A stretch of DNA of 46,735 bases from Candidatus Kerfeldbacteria bacterium (GTDB lineage: Bacteria; Patescibacteriota; Patescibacteriia; UBA9570), in NCBI GenBank assembly GCA_016182495.1, contig JACPGK010000033.1, positions 1 through 46,735 of the forward strand. Direction: 5' to 3'. The notes under the pieces were generated by a model that was not told the origin of the DNA, ran no database searches, and saw only the letters and a program-made list of their open reading frames with translations. The translations under genes were made by a program, and so were the position numbers. The first letter of the stretch is position 1, and the number at the start of each line of letters is the position of its first letter. Below, piece by piece: positions 15,668 through 23,859 of this stretch.

Positions 15668-16399
15668 ATGACTCATGTATATTGGGTAATGATCAGTTTG
15701 TTAGTCGTTGTTGCTAGTAGTGGAATTGGTTGTACTACTCCTGATATGAACAAGCTAGCAACTACCAACGGTGCTGATTTTGATTGGTTGAATGAAACAA
15801 CTAACCTGGCAGCTGAATTGGATCAAACGGAAAAAACAACTACGATTAGTGCTATTTTACAAAATCAAATTCAGCAAGTAGCCGCTCAACCGATATATTA
15901 TCCCATAGCTGAATACCAAACCAAGCGTACTAAAAAAGTGTTTGGTCAGTATATAACTGCGAATAGTGGCGATCGTTTCCAAGGCTACCATACTGGCGAC
16001 GATATTGAAGTGGCTGATACCACAGTTGTTCTACCGGTATATGCTGTAACAGCTGCAACAATCGTGCGTAAACAAGTTGTGTCGGGATATGGCGGAGTAT
16101 TAATAGTTGAATTTAAGTGGAACGATACTTTGTATCATGCCTTATACGGACACCTCGACATTGCTTCGGTGCAGTGGCAACCTGGTGATACCGTGACCGC
16201 CGGGCAACGTTTAGGCGAATTAGGCGATCATGAATCTTCAGAAACTGATGGTGAACGCAAACATTTACATTTTGGACTGTATCAATTTACCGGAGCAGAG
16301 TTATTTGCTGGGTATGTACCAACAGAGGCTGAATTAACGGCCTGGCAGAATCCAGCTGATTTTTTCGAAAGTTATCAGGCCCTCACCCCAAGCAGTTGA
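15668..16399 (+). CDS. M23-family lipoprotein metallopeptidase
   Basis: Started at the ATG at 15668, which fits the -10 box better than the track start at 15608, this is a 243-residue protein with a lipoprotein signal (SSGIGC). The peptidase domain has the M23/LytM signature: H-x3-D in GYHTGDD, the core YGHLD and the H-x-H motif in KHLHFGLY. These supply the zinc ligands and the catalytic His. Active M23 enzymes cut peptide cross-links of peptidoglycan. All expected residues are present, so activity is plausible. Its stop codon overlaps the -35 box of the cobalamin riboswitch promoter. Confidence 0.88.
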   Translation: MTHVYWVMISLLVVVASSGIGCTTPDMNKLATTNGADFDWLNETTNLAAELDQTEKTTTISAILQNQIQQVAAQPIYYPIAEYQTKRTKKVFGQYITANSGDRFQGYHTGDDIEVADTTVVLPVYAVTAATIVRKQVVSGYGGVLIVEFKWNDTLYHALYGHLDIASVQWQPGDTVTAGQRLGELGDHESSETDGERKHLHFGLYQFTGAELFAGYVPTEAELTAWQNPADFFESYQALTPSS

Positions 16400-16423
16400 C
16401 AGAAAAAAATGAAGCGGTACACT
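16396..16423 (+). promoter_or_regulatory. Promoter of the cobalamin-riboswitch operon
   Basis: TTGACA (16396-16401), a 16-base spacer and TACACT (16418-16423). The -35 box overlaps the stop codon of the M23 gene. Transcription should begin about 16430, just before the riboswitch fold. Confidence 0.75.
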
Positions 16424-16430
16424 ACCCTAG

Positions 16431-16560
16431 TACCTTTAACAATTCAGCAGGGGAACACCGGTTAAAATCCGGGGCTGTGCCGCAACTGTACATTTTGAGC
16501 AAACCTAGTGCATTGACTAGGCTCAAGATAAGCCAGATTACCTGCTTTTAAGTCACTTTT
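16431..16560 (+). promoter_or_regulatory. Cobalamin (B12) riboswitch
   Basis: The conserved core is clear: GGGGAACACCGGTTAAAATCC followed by GGGGCTGTGCCGCAACTGTA, which holds the B12-box-type sequence GCCGCAACTG (16479-16488). The closing stem P1 pairs AGCAGG (16446-16451) with CCTGCT (16541-16546). The 3' part AAGATAAGCCAGATTACCTGC corresponds to the usual GtCaGGAgACCTGCC segment, and an extra hairpin (CCTAG/CTAGG, 16504-16521) lies between. The aptamer sits directly upstream of a terminator and two secreted proteins of transcobalamin type, so it should switch them off when B12 is plentiful. Confidence 0.93.
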
Positions 16561-16620
16561 TAATCCTCGAGCAAGGGGTAGTGGCACGTGATTCTTTAGC
16601 GATTACGTTGACCTATTCAC

Positions 16621-16642
16621 CCTGCTCATTAGCAGGTTTTTT
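16621..16642 (+). terminator. Riboswitch-controlled intrinsic terminator
   Basis: CCTGCT (16621-16626), loop CATT and AGCAGG (16631-16636) are followed by six Ts, ending 5 bases before the ATG at 16647. The terminator strands carry the same sequences as the two P1 strands of the riboswitch. The P1 3' strand (16541-16546) could therefore pair with the terminator 3' arm as an antiterminator when no ligand is bound. Confidence 0.9.
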
Positions 16643-16646
16643 ATTT

Positions 16647-17216
16647 ATGCAACCGCGTCTACATCATTATATTTCTTGGGCAGCTTTAGGCAGTATTATT
16701 ATGGCTAGTGCCATAGTATGGCTATGGCGACCACAATTGCAACCGTATCAACCACCAGAGCTGATTGTTCCCACCACTGTAGCCGTTGACCAAGATACTG
16801 TACCAGTAGTGACTTCATCAGTCGTTACTACTCCCCCAGTGTCATCGATAGCTAAAGCTGATGGCACCACTACTATTGAACCAACCAAACCGATTGCTGA
16901 TGGCATCACTACCGCAGTCCAATTAATCATCATTGGGCCAGGAGTGAATTTCAATGAGATAATCACGGTAACTGATGCTATCACCGTTCATCGCTTAATG
17001 AAGCAAGCCAGCACCCAGTTTAGTTTTACCTATCATACAAAAACGTTCTCTGATTTAGGAGTATTTGTTGACGGCTTAGCCGGTGTACAATCAAATGATC
17101 TGCCGGGCCGGTATTGGATTTATTCAGTGAACGGTAAAAAAGCCACCGTTGGAGTTGATCAAAAAACAGTCACTGCCGGTGATACTATTCAATGGAAATA
17201 TGAAGCCGAATATTAA
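16647..17216 (+). CDS. Membrane-anchored DUF4430 (transcobalamin C-terminal-like) protein
   Basis: The ATG at 16647 directly follows the terminator, so the GTG at 16581 in the track, which lies inside the regulatory leader, is rejected. The 189-residue protein has one N-terminal membrane helix or uncleaved signal (ISWAALGSIIMASAIVWLW), a Pro/Val/Thr-rich linker (about 35-85), and a DUF4430 domain: VQLIIIGPGVNFNEIITV, then TVHRLMKQAS, FSDLGVFVDGLAGVQ and the hallmark GRYWIYSVNGKKATVGVDQ...GDTIQWKYE. This domain is the small beta-domain of animal transcobalamin and intrinsic factor. Together with the B12 riboswitch this supports extracellular cobalamin binding. It is the first gene of a two-gene operon. 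Confidence 0.85.
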   Translation: MQPRLHHYISWAALGSIIMASAIVWLWRPQLQPYQPPELIVPTTVAVDQDTVPVVTSSVVTTPPVSSIAKADGTTTIEPTKPIADGITTAVQLIIIGPGVNFNEIITVTDAITVHRLMKQASTQFSFTYHTKTFSDLGVFVDGLAGVQSNDLPGRYWIYSVNGKKATVGVDQKTVTAGDTIQWKYEAEY

Positions 17217-17249
17217 TAATTTTAATCTAACGTACTAACACATTTATTT

Positions 17250-18812
17250 ATGAGAAAAATTTTTTTCTTGTTCAATCTGTTGCTCGCTGCTCCGGTCGCG
17301 GCCCAGGCTACCACCTATACCAGCGTTACCATGCGGATTGAAGCGCCTGATGACACAGTGTATAACGATACGGTGTATATTGCTGATGATGGTTGTACGG
17401 TTACAGATAATAGTGGCGCCGAGCATGATATCATTGGACCAAAAGCGATCTGTGCGTTAGCGGCAGCAGCCGGAGCGGGAGATTTTTCATACGAATTAAT
17501 CGATAGTGACTATGGTTTGTATCTTAATGGTATTAATGATGATACTGGATCGGCCAGTGATTATTGGTCATTCGCGGTTGATTATGTGTTAGCCAGTGTT
17601 GGACTAGCCGATTATGATTTAACTGAAGGCCAAGCGGTGTTGTTAAGCTATGGTGGGTATCCCAACACGCCATTGCAGCTGACTGTTGAAAAAAAACAAC
17701 TGTATACTAAGCAACGATTAGTGGCTCGCGTGACTAAGTATAACGATACTACTGCTACATTTGAACCGGCGGCTGGAATCGCAGTATTGTTTGGTAATCA
17801 TCAGCGTATTACCAATCAAGCTGGTAAAGCTAGCTTTCACCCGCAACAACCAACCGAAGCATTCACTATCGTGGCCAGTGCGGCTGGCTATAGTCAATCA
17901 AATTCAGCCGAAGTACGAGTGTATCAGCATCATCAATCAACTCAAACCATACTGCGTACTGAACGGGAACAACTGGCTCAAACTGGTATGGCCTATTTAT
18001 TGGATAACGCCAGTGATAGTCAATCAATCACCGAATGGTCAGCCGTAGCCTATGGGGCGTTGTTAACCGCTGGGTTAAAAACTGAAGTGAATGCTACTGT
18101 GCAAGCAGCAGTATTAGCCAGTCAGCCAACTGTCAGTGATGGTGCCTCTACCTTGGCGCGGCATATTTTAGCGTTACAAGCATTGAAGATTGATGCTCGA
18201 GCAGCTGATGGCATTGATTATGTGGCGCGTTTAAAAAAAACCGAGAGTAACAATCAGTTTGGTTCGGTTGATTTCGTGAATGATGATATTTATGCCGGAC
18301 TAGCTTTATTAGCTGCTGGTGAAGCTTATACGTCACCAGCCTTAGCGACTGCCTTACAAGCGGCTAAAGCGGGCATTAATGCCGATGGTGGAGCATCCTA
18401 TGCTGTTAGTTTGCCAACCAGCGATGTGGATACCACAGCAGCGTTAGTACAGTTATATGCCGCTGTGCAGGGTGAAGACGATAGTACTGGTGTATATACT
18501 AATGTCGCTCGTCAAGCGGCCGTGCGCTATTTACTTGAGCAACAAAATTATGATGGTGGCTGGGGGTACGCTAATCACGATGATTCCAATACTTCCAGTA
18601 CGGCTCTCGCCGTACAGGGTTTAGCGGCTAGTCAGCACGCCCCACGGTTGATAATGAAAAATAAACGGACAGGGTATAATTTTTTAGAAAATCAACAGCG
18701 TACTTCAGGTGCTTTTCAGTACAACACCGCCGGTGACGCCAGTGTGGAAAGTTTGAATACAGCGTACGCTGTGCCAGCCTTGCTCAATATACCACTACCA
18801 GTCACCCCATAA
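17250..18812 (+). CDS. Secreted DUF4430 plus alpha/alpha-toroid protein, transcobalamin-like
   Basis: The 520-residue protein has a signal peptide (about 1-20, AAPVAAQA). A DUF4430-like domain (about 22-125) contains DSDYGLYLNGINDD and DYWSFAVDYV. A carboxypeptidase-regulatory-like or Ig-like beta-domain (about 130-220) contains FEPAAGIAVLFGNHQRITNQAGKASF. Residues about 230-520 form helical repeats of the terpenoid cyclase/prenyltransferase toroid type, with repeat features EWSAVAYGALLTAG, DDIYAGLALLAAG, NADGGASYAVSLPTSDVDTTAALVQL and NYDGGWGYANHDDSNTSSTALAVQGLAA. Animal transcobalamin and intrinsic factor combine the same toroid and beta-domain in the opposite order. The gene is 33 bases after its DUF4430 partner, under the riboswitch. 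Cobalamin binding is inferred, not shown. Confidence 0.82.
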   Translation: MRKIFFLFNLLLAAPVAAQATTYTSVTMRIEAPDDTVYNDTVYIADDGCTVTDNSGAEHDIIGPKAICALAAAAGAGDFSYELIDSDYGLYLNGINDDTGSASDYWSFAVDYVLASVGLADYDLTEGQAVLLSYGGYPNTPLQLTVEKKQLYTKQRLVARVTKYNDTTATFEPAAGIAVLFGNHQRITNQAGKASFHPQQPTEAFTIVASAAGYSQSNSAEVRVYQHHQSTQTILRTEREQLAQTGMAYLLDNASDSQSITEWSAVAYGALLTAGLKTEVNATVQAAVLASQPTVSDGASTLARHILALQALKIDARAADGIDYVARLKKTESNNQFGSVDFVNDDIYAGLALLAAGEAYTSPALATALQAAKAGINADGGASYAVSLPTSDVDTTAALVQLYAAVQGEDDSTGVYTNVARQAAVRYLLEQQNYDGGWGYANHDDSNTSSTALAVQGLAASQHAPRLIMKNKRTGYNFLENQQRTSGAFQYNTAGDASVESLNTAYAVPALLNIPLPVTP

Positions 18813-18830
18813 CTGTGCTATAGTAATACT

Positions 18831-19418
18831 ATGATTCATATTGCTAAAGATTTTTCACACCTGATTGGCCAGTTGCCTGGCATGACTGATAAACAAGTTG
18901 AAACTCATCTGGGATTGTATGCTGGCTACGTAAAAAAATTAAATGAAATTGAAGAAAAATTAAAACTCACTGACCCAGTCGATAGTAACTATTCCTACGG
19001 TGTTTTTTCGGAGTTAAAACGTCGAGAAACAGTCGCCTTTAATGGTTCGTATTTACATCAAAGTTATTTTGAGAACATGACTCCGCAACCATCAGCGGCG
19101 CGTGATGAATTAGATAAAGCTATTATCGAGGCCTGGGGATCACGTGAAAAGTTTGAGGCCGATATTAAAGGTTCAGCTGCATCTACCCCTGGTTGGGTAA
19201 TTTTGACCAAAAATCAAGTCGATGGTCGGTTACATACCTATATTATGTATGAGCATCATATTGGTTTTCCAATTAAGAACGATGTTTTAATGGCACTCGA
19301 TTGCTGGGAACATGCTTTTGCGATTGATTACGGAACTAATAAAGCTGCTTACGTGGATAATTTTTTGAAGGTGGTCGATTGGGAAGTAGTGGCCCAGCGT
19401 TATCAAACATTGCGTTAG
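18831..19418 (+). CDS. sod: Fe/Mn superoxide dismutase
   Basis: The 195-residue protein has all four metal ligands of the Fe/Mn SOD family: His26 (ETHLGLY), His76 (SYLHQSYFENM), and Asp157 and His161 in LDCWEHAF. The C-terminal signature D-x-W-E-H-A is intact, followed by AIDYG. It converts superoxide to oxygen and peroxide in the cytoplasm; there is no signal peptide. Metal choice cannot be set from sequence by eye. A TATAGT box (18819-18824) lies 6 bases before the ATG, so it probably has its own leaderless transcript separate from the B12 operon. With the copper proteins it suggests exposure to oxygen. Confidence 0.93.
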   Translation: MIHIAKDFSHLIGQLPGMTDKQVETHLGLYAGYVKKLNEIEEKLKLTDPVDSNYSYGVFSELKRRETVAFNGSYLHQSYFENMTPQPSAARDELDKAIIEAWGSREKFEADIKGSAASTPGWVILTKNQVDGRLHTYIMYEHHIGFPIKNDVLMALDCWEHAFAIDYGTNKAAYVDNFLKVVDWEVVAQRYQTLR

Positions 19419-19460
19419 TTTTTGTGTTGGGCAGTTGTTATGTTTTTTTGAAAAATGTGT

Positions 19461-19466
19461 TATAAT
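19461..19466 (+). promoter_or_regulatory. -10 box (TATAAT) of the histidine kinase/pilus cluster
   Basis: A consensus TATAAT ends 10 bases before the ATG at 19477. The best -35 at a 17-base spacing is TTATGT (19438-19443), which is weak. This is the only good promoter I see before the kinase-regulator-PilB-PilC run. Confidence 0.55.
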
Positions 19467-19476
19467 ATGACACATT

Positions 19477-20571
19477 ATGTCTACGGTAGACCATGATTGC
19501 TTGATTGATTGTAAACTTGAAGAGGCTTCGTTTGAAGTGCTGATTGATAGCATCGATGAGGCTGTGATTATTTTACAAAATGATCACACGATTTATCACG
19601 CCAATCAAGCTGCTTTAAAACTCACTGGCTATCATATTAATGCCATCAAACAGAAAAATATTGATGCGGTATTACCGTTACAAGCCAATGATGAAGGGGT
19701 AAAAATTCCTTGGCCAATTCGGCATCCCAGTAATGGAAATGCTCGGCTGGTGATAAAAAATAACACCTCTTTGCCAATCAGTTACACGGCTTCAATCATT
19801 CAAAATACCAGTGGTGCAGCTATTGGTATTATGGTATTGATTCGAGATATTCGGCCAGCCAAAGAACTCACCAGATTAAAATCTGAATTTGTTTCAGTGG
19901 TATCACATCAGTTACGCACACCAGCCTCGGCGGTGAAATGGTATTTAGAGACGCTTATTGAAAATCGCCATGGCAACCCCATTAATCATTGGCAAGAAGA
20001 ACGGTTAAAACAAACCTATCAAAGCAATGAGCGAATGATTCATTTAATTAATGATTTATTGAATGTATCGCGAATTGATTCCGGCCGGTTTAATTTAAAA
20101 ATTGTGCCAGCAGCCCTGAAACCAATGATTATTGATGTCAGTAATGAATTAGTGCACTTTGCTCATGCTCATAATGTGAGCATTATCAACAGATTGGCTG
20201 ATAGTTTGCCATTGGTACAAGCTGATATCGATAAAGTACGAGAGGTGATTATGAATTTGTTAACTAACGCTATTAAATATACCAGCCCAGGACATCATGA
20301 AGTGTTGGTGACTGCCGAGGTGAAAGATCCACACGTGGTGTTTGCGGTGCACGATCAAGGTATTGGAGTGCCAGATAAAGATTTAGAACACATGTTTCAG
20401 AAATTTTATCGAGCTGATAATGCCGTAGAATCGCAAACCGAAGGTTCTGGTTTGGGGTTATATATCGCTCGAGAAATTATTCGCTTGCATGGCGGTGATA
20501 TTTGGCTAGAATCAAAATTAAGCCAAGGTACCACTGTATTTTTTTCTTTACCAATTAGTTCTAAAGCTTAA
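19477..20571 (+). CDS. PAS-domain sensor histidine kinase
   Basis: The 364-residue protein lacks membrane segments and is presumably cytoplasmic. Residues about 20-130 form a PAS domain (VLIDSIDEAVIILQNDHTI...AALKLTGY, ending in IMVLIRDI). The HisKA domain carries phospho-acceptor His144 in SVVSHQLRTPASAVKWYLE. The ATPase domain has the N box (NLLTNAIKYT), G1 (HDQGIGVPDKD) and G2 (GSGLGLYIAREI). It should phosphorylate the response regulator encoded 8 bases downstream. The run continues into pilB and pilC, so pilus assembly is the likely controlled process. The signal sensed by the PAS domain is unknown. Confidence 0.92.
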   Translation: MSTVDHDCLIDCKLEEASFEVLIDSIDEAVIILQNDHTIYHANQAALKLTGYHINAIKQKNIDAVLPLQANDEGVKIPWPIRHPSNGNARLVIKNNTSLPISYTASIIQNTSGAAIGIMVLIRDIRPAKELTRLKSEFVSVVSHQLRTPASAVKWYLETLIENRHGNPINHWQEERLKQTYQSNERMIHLINDLLNVSRIDSGRFNLKIVPAALKPMIIDVSNELVHFAHAHNVSIINRLADSLPLVQADIDKVREVIMNLLTNAIKYTSPGHHEVLVTAEVKDPHVVFAVHDQGIGVPDKDLEHMFQKFYRADNAVESQTEGSGLGLYIAREIIRLHGGDIWLESKLSQGTTVFFSLPISSKA

Positions 20572-20579
20572 ATTACTTT

Positions 20580-20987
20580 ATGCCTATTCAAGCAGATCAA
20601 TGCAGTGTTATCGTGGTAGAAGATGAAGCCTTTCTTTCTAAAATACTCTCTGAACGATTAGTCGACGAAGGTTTTCAACGAGTGGATGTAGCCGGTAATG
20701 GAGAAGAGGCTCTGCAAAAAATTAGGTCAAATCCGCCAGATATTGTGTTGCTCGATATGATCTTACCAAAATTAAATGGTTTTGAAGTATTACAAACTTT
20801 GAAGGCCGATGCCAAATTGAAAACCATTCCAGTATTGATTTTATCTAATCTCGGACAAGATCAAGATATTGAGCAAGCTAAGCGTTACGGCGCTAGTGAT
20901 TATATTGTGAAAAGTAATTTTTCCATTCAAAAGGTAATTAATAAAATTTATTCAATTCTCAATGCTCAAGGCCGACCAGTTGAGTAA
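20580..20987 (+). CDS. Single-domain response regulator (CheY/PilG-like)
   Basis: The 135-residue protein is a receiver domain alone: VIVVEDEAFLSKIL (acidic pocket), phospho-acceptor Asp59 in IVLLDMILPKLNGFEVL, the LILSNL segment with the conserved Ser, and Lys in DYIVKSN. There is no DNA-binding output domain, so it likely acts by protein contact. Its last 26 bases overlap the start of pilB, which makes direct action on the pilus motor an attractive guess, as with PilG or PilH in other systems. Confidence 0.92.
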   Translation: MPIQADQCSVIVVEDEAFLSKILSERLVDEGFQRVDVAGNGEEALQKIRSNPPDIVLLDMILPKLNGFEVLQTLKADAKLKTIPVLILSNLGQDQDIEQAKRYGASDYIVKSNFSIQKVINKIYSILNAQGRPVE

Positions 20988-22638
20988 AATTTTGCGCGAG
21001 GCCGATTTAATCAACGTTACTGATTTAACGCAAGCGTTAGCCTATGCTGAACATGAACAACGCTCGTTGAATGATATATTAGTTGAGCGTGATCTTATTT
21101 CTGATGAACATTTAGGGCAATTGATCGCTGAATATTCTGGGTATACCTTTGTGAATTTGCGTAAAACCAGTATCACTGATGAAACGTTGCAGATTATTCC
21201 TGAAACCATGGCTAAAACAGCCAATGTGCTAGTGTTTGGTGCTACTACCGATGCTATTCAGATAGCCATGTCTAACCCAACCGATTTAGCCACAGTGCAC
21301 TTGTTGGAAAAGAAAACTGGCAAAACTGCTCAAGTATTTTATGCTACCGAGCGCGATTTACACGATGCCATGAATTTATATCGTAAAGGCCTAGCTTTTG
21401 AATTTGCTGATGTGATTCATTCCGAAGTTGGTCACGCTACTTCAACCGCCGCCGCTAATTTATCCGTGATTAAAATTTTAGACACTATTATTCAATACGC
21501 CTATCAGCAAAAATCTTCAGATATTCATATTGAACCAACCAGCGATACTGTGGTGGTACGGTTTCGGATTGATGGCGTGTTACATGATATGGTATCACTG
21601 CCGAAGCAGTTATTGGATTTATTAATTACCCGTATTAAAATTTTGGCTCGCTTGCGTACCGATGAACACCGAGCGGCGCAAGATGGTAAATTAGTGCAAA
21701 AATTGGAAGAAGAAGATCTCGATGTGCGAGTATCAATTTTACCGGTGGCCGAAGGGGAAAAGGCCGTGTTGCGTTTGTTATCCAGTCGATCACGTCAATT
21801 TGCCTTAGAAGATTTAGGCTTCAGCGAAGATGACATTGTGATTGTACGACAGTATATTAAACGGCCACATGGCATGATTTTGGTCACCGGTCCAACTGGC
21901 TCCGGAAAAACCACTACCTTGTACGCCATTTTAAAAATTTTGAATCGGCGCGAAGTGAACATTTCCACCATTGAAGATCCGATTGAATACGCCATTGAAG
22001 GGATTAATCAAATTCAGGTGAACGAAGCCACCAATTTAACCTTTGCTAAAGGGTTGCGTTCGGTGGTACGGCAAGATCCAGATATTATTATGATTGGTGA
22101 AATTCGTGATGAAGAAACTGCCAGTATTGCCGTAAATTCGGCCATGACTGGGCATTTAGTGTTATCAACCTTACATACCAATGATGCTGCCACCACCTTA
22201 CCGCGTTTATTGGATATGAACATTGAGCCATTTTTAGTAGCCTCCACTGTTAATATTGCCATCGGACAGCGTTTAGTACGGCGCATCTGTAGCCAATGCG
22301 TGATGAGTGTAGTGTTGACTGGAGCAGAACTGGAGGCATTAAAAAAGCAAATTGATTTGAAACGCCATTTAAGAAAAGATCCAAAAGAGTTACGCCTTTA
22401 TCAAGGCAAAGGCTGTGTGGCTTGTCACCACACCGGCTATAAAGGTCGGTTAGGAGTGTTTGAAGTAATGCAGATGAGTCGTACACTGCGAGATTTAATT
22501 ACCAATCAATCCGATGCTGATATTCTGCGACAGGCGGCTATTGCGGCAGGCATGACAACTATGTTTGAGGATGGCCTACGCAAAGCTTTACTTGGTGAAA
22601 CTACTTTAGAAGAAGTTATGCGCGTGTTAGTGGAATAA
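20962..22638 (+). CDS. pilB: Type IV pilus assembly ATPase PilB
   Basis: The 558-residue protein has an N-terminal MshEN-like domain (about 1-140: LSKILREADLINVTDLTQALAYAEHEQRSLNDILVE, the kind that binds c-di-GMP in some homologues), then the secretion ATPase core. Walker A is GPTGSGKTTTLYAIL (about 310-318), the Asp box is STIEDPIEY, Walker B is DIIMIGEIRDEETA and the His box is LSTLHTNDAATT. The four zinc cysteines are present as CSQC (about 440) and CVAC (about 486). It powers pilin polymerisation at the inner face of the membrane. No retraction ATPase PilT is in the window. Confidence 0.96.
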   Translation: MLKADQLSKILREADLINVTDLTQALAYAEHEQRSLNDILVERDLISDEHLGQLIAEYSGYTFVNLRKTSITDETLQIIPETMAKTANVLVFGATTDAIQIAMSNPTDLATVHLLEKKTGKTAQVFYATERDLHDAMNLYRKGLAFEFADVIHSEVGHATSTAAANLSVIKILDTIIQYAYQQKSSDIHIEPTSDTVVVRFRIDGVLHDMVSLPKQLLDLLITRIKILARLRTDEHRAAQDGKLVQKLEEEDLDVRVSILPVAEGEKAVLRLLSSRSRQFALEDLGFSEDDIVIVRQYIKRPHGMILVTGPTGSGKTTTLYAILKILNRREVNISTIEDPIEYAIEGINQIQVNEATNLTFAKGLRSVVRQDPDIIMIGEIRDEETASIAVNSAMTGHLVLSTLHTNDAATTLPRLLDMNIEPFLVASTVNIAIGQRLVRRICSQCVMSVVLTGAELEALKKQIDLKRHLRKDPKELRLYQGKGCVACHHTGYKGRLGVFEVMQMSRTLRDLITNQSDADILRQAAIAAGMTTMFEDGLRKALLGETTLEEVMRVLVE

Positions 22639-22644
22639 TACGAT

Positions 22645-23859
22645 ATGCCCCGATATACGTATCAGGCGTTTAATACTCAAGGTGAGCCAGTCACTGGTGG
22701 TATTGAGGCCAGTAGTGCCGTAGAAGCGAAACAGGCCTTAGAACAAAAAAATGTCGTCGTACAATCACTGCGCGAAGTAGGCGCTCGGCAACGTTGGTTG
22801 TCGTTGCACCTATCGTTTTCAATTTCTACTCGTGAGCTAACCTTTTTTACTAAAAATTTTGCGGTAATGTTAAATGCCGGCCTAACGGTGGTGGAGGCTT
22901 TGATTATTGCCGAAGCGCAATCGACTGGTAAATTAAAAACAGTGTTACATAATGTATTGCGTCAGGTAGAATCGGGCCATTCATTAGCTGATAGTTTTGG
23001 TCGTTATCAGCGTTATTTTTCAGCTATCTATATTGATGTGATTCGGACCGGTGAATTATCCGGTAGACTGGCTCGTAATTTTGATCAATTAGCTAATCAG
23101 TTAGAAAATGATTTAGCGTTGCGTAAAAAAATTCAAGCCGCTTTAATTTATCCTATCATCGTACTGGCCGCCATTATTGGTTTGGGGATTATTCTATCAG
23201 TGTTTGTATTACCACGACTGACTCGTTTATTCGTATCGCTCCAAGTGCCAATTCCCCGTTCCACTGAAGTGTTATTGTGGATAGCTGACGCTATGTCTCA
23301 TTATTGGTATTGGTGGTTAGCGTTTGGCATTATGCTGGTAGTATTGACTCGATTAGCACTGATGCTACCAACCGTAAAAAACATTTGGCATCATTTGATA
23401 TTGTGGCTGCCGATTGTGGGCCCAATTGTACGCAATGTGAATATCAGTCGTTTTACCGCTACGTTAGGCTCATTGTTGCAAAGCGGCGTGCCGATTGCTG
23501 AAAGTTTAACCTCGGTGATGCATTCCTCAACTAGCTTGGTGTATCGTCGAGTGTTACGTCTGGCTTTACAACATATTGAACAAGGCGGTAACTTAGCCTC
23601 ATTTTTAAGCGACTATCCTCGCTTGTTTCCACCGATTGTTACCCGCATGGTGGCTGTTGGTGAACGGACTGGTCGTTTGGAGGGCATTTTACAATATTTA
23701 GGCAAATATTTTGATTTAGAAGTTGATGCTGCCACAAAACAATTAAGCGTCACGCTTGAGCCGGTGTTATTATTGGTGATTGGAGCAGTGGTGTTATTTG
23801 TTGGCATTTCTATCATCACGCCAATTTATCAATTTACAGCATCAGTCGGTAAACTGTAA
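22645..23859 (+). CDS. pilC: Type IV pilus platform protein PilC/GspF
   Basis: The 404-residue membrane protein has two GspF domains. The first holds STRELTFFTKNFAVMLNAGLTVVEAL and GHSLADSFGRY and ends in a long hydrophobic segment. The second repeats the pattern with RFTATLGSLLQSGVPIAESL, GGNLASFLSDYPRLFPPIVTRMVAVGERTGRLE and a final membrane helix. This protein organises the pilus assembly platform and contacts PilB. It follows pilB by 6 bases and its TAA overlaps the ATG of the next gene. Confidence 0.96.
   Translation: MPRYTYQAFNTQGEPVTGGIEASSAVEAKQALEQKNVVVQSLREVGARQRWLSLHLSFSISTRELTFFTKNFAVMLNAGLTVVEALIIAEAQSTGKLKTVLHNVLRQVESGHSLADSFGRYQRYFSAIYIDVIRTGELSGRLARNFDQLANQLENDLALRKKIQAALIYPIIVLAAIIGLGIILSVFVLPRLTRLFVSLQVPIPRSTEVLLWIADAMSHYWYWWLAFGIMLVVLTRLALMLPTVKNIWHHLILWLPIVGPIVRNVNISRFTATLGSLLQSGVPIAESLTSVMHSSTSLVYRRVLRLALQHIEQGGNLASFLSDYPRLFPPIVTRMVAVGERTGRLEGILQYLGKYFDLEVDAATKQLSVTLEPVLLLVIGAVVLFVGISIITPIYQFTASVGKL

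Noticed and set aside
16581-16646. Upstream GTG start giving a longer DUF4430 protein
   Set aside because: These codons lie in the riboswitch leader and through the terminator hairpin. The ATG at 16647 follows the terminator and gives a normal membrane anchor.
19441-19476. T-rich stretch before the histidine kinase as a terminator for sod
   Set aside because: I could not find a stable stem before the T run; the region is better explained as promoter.
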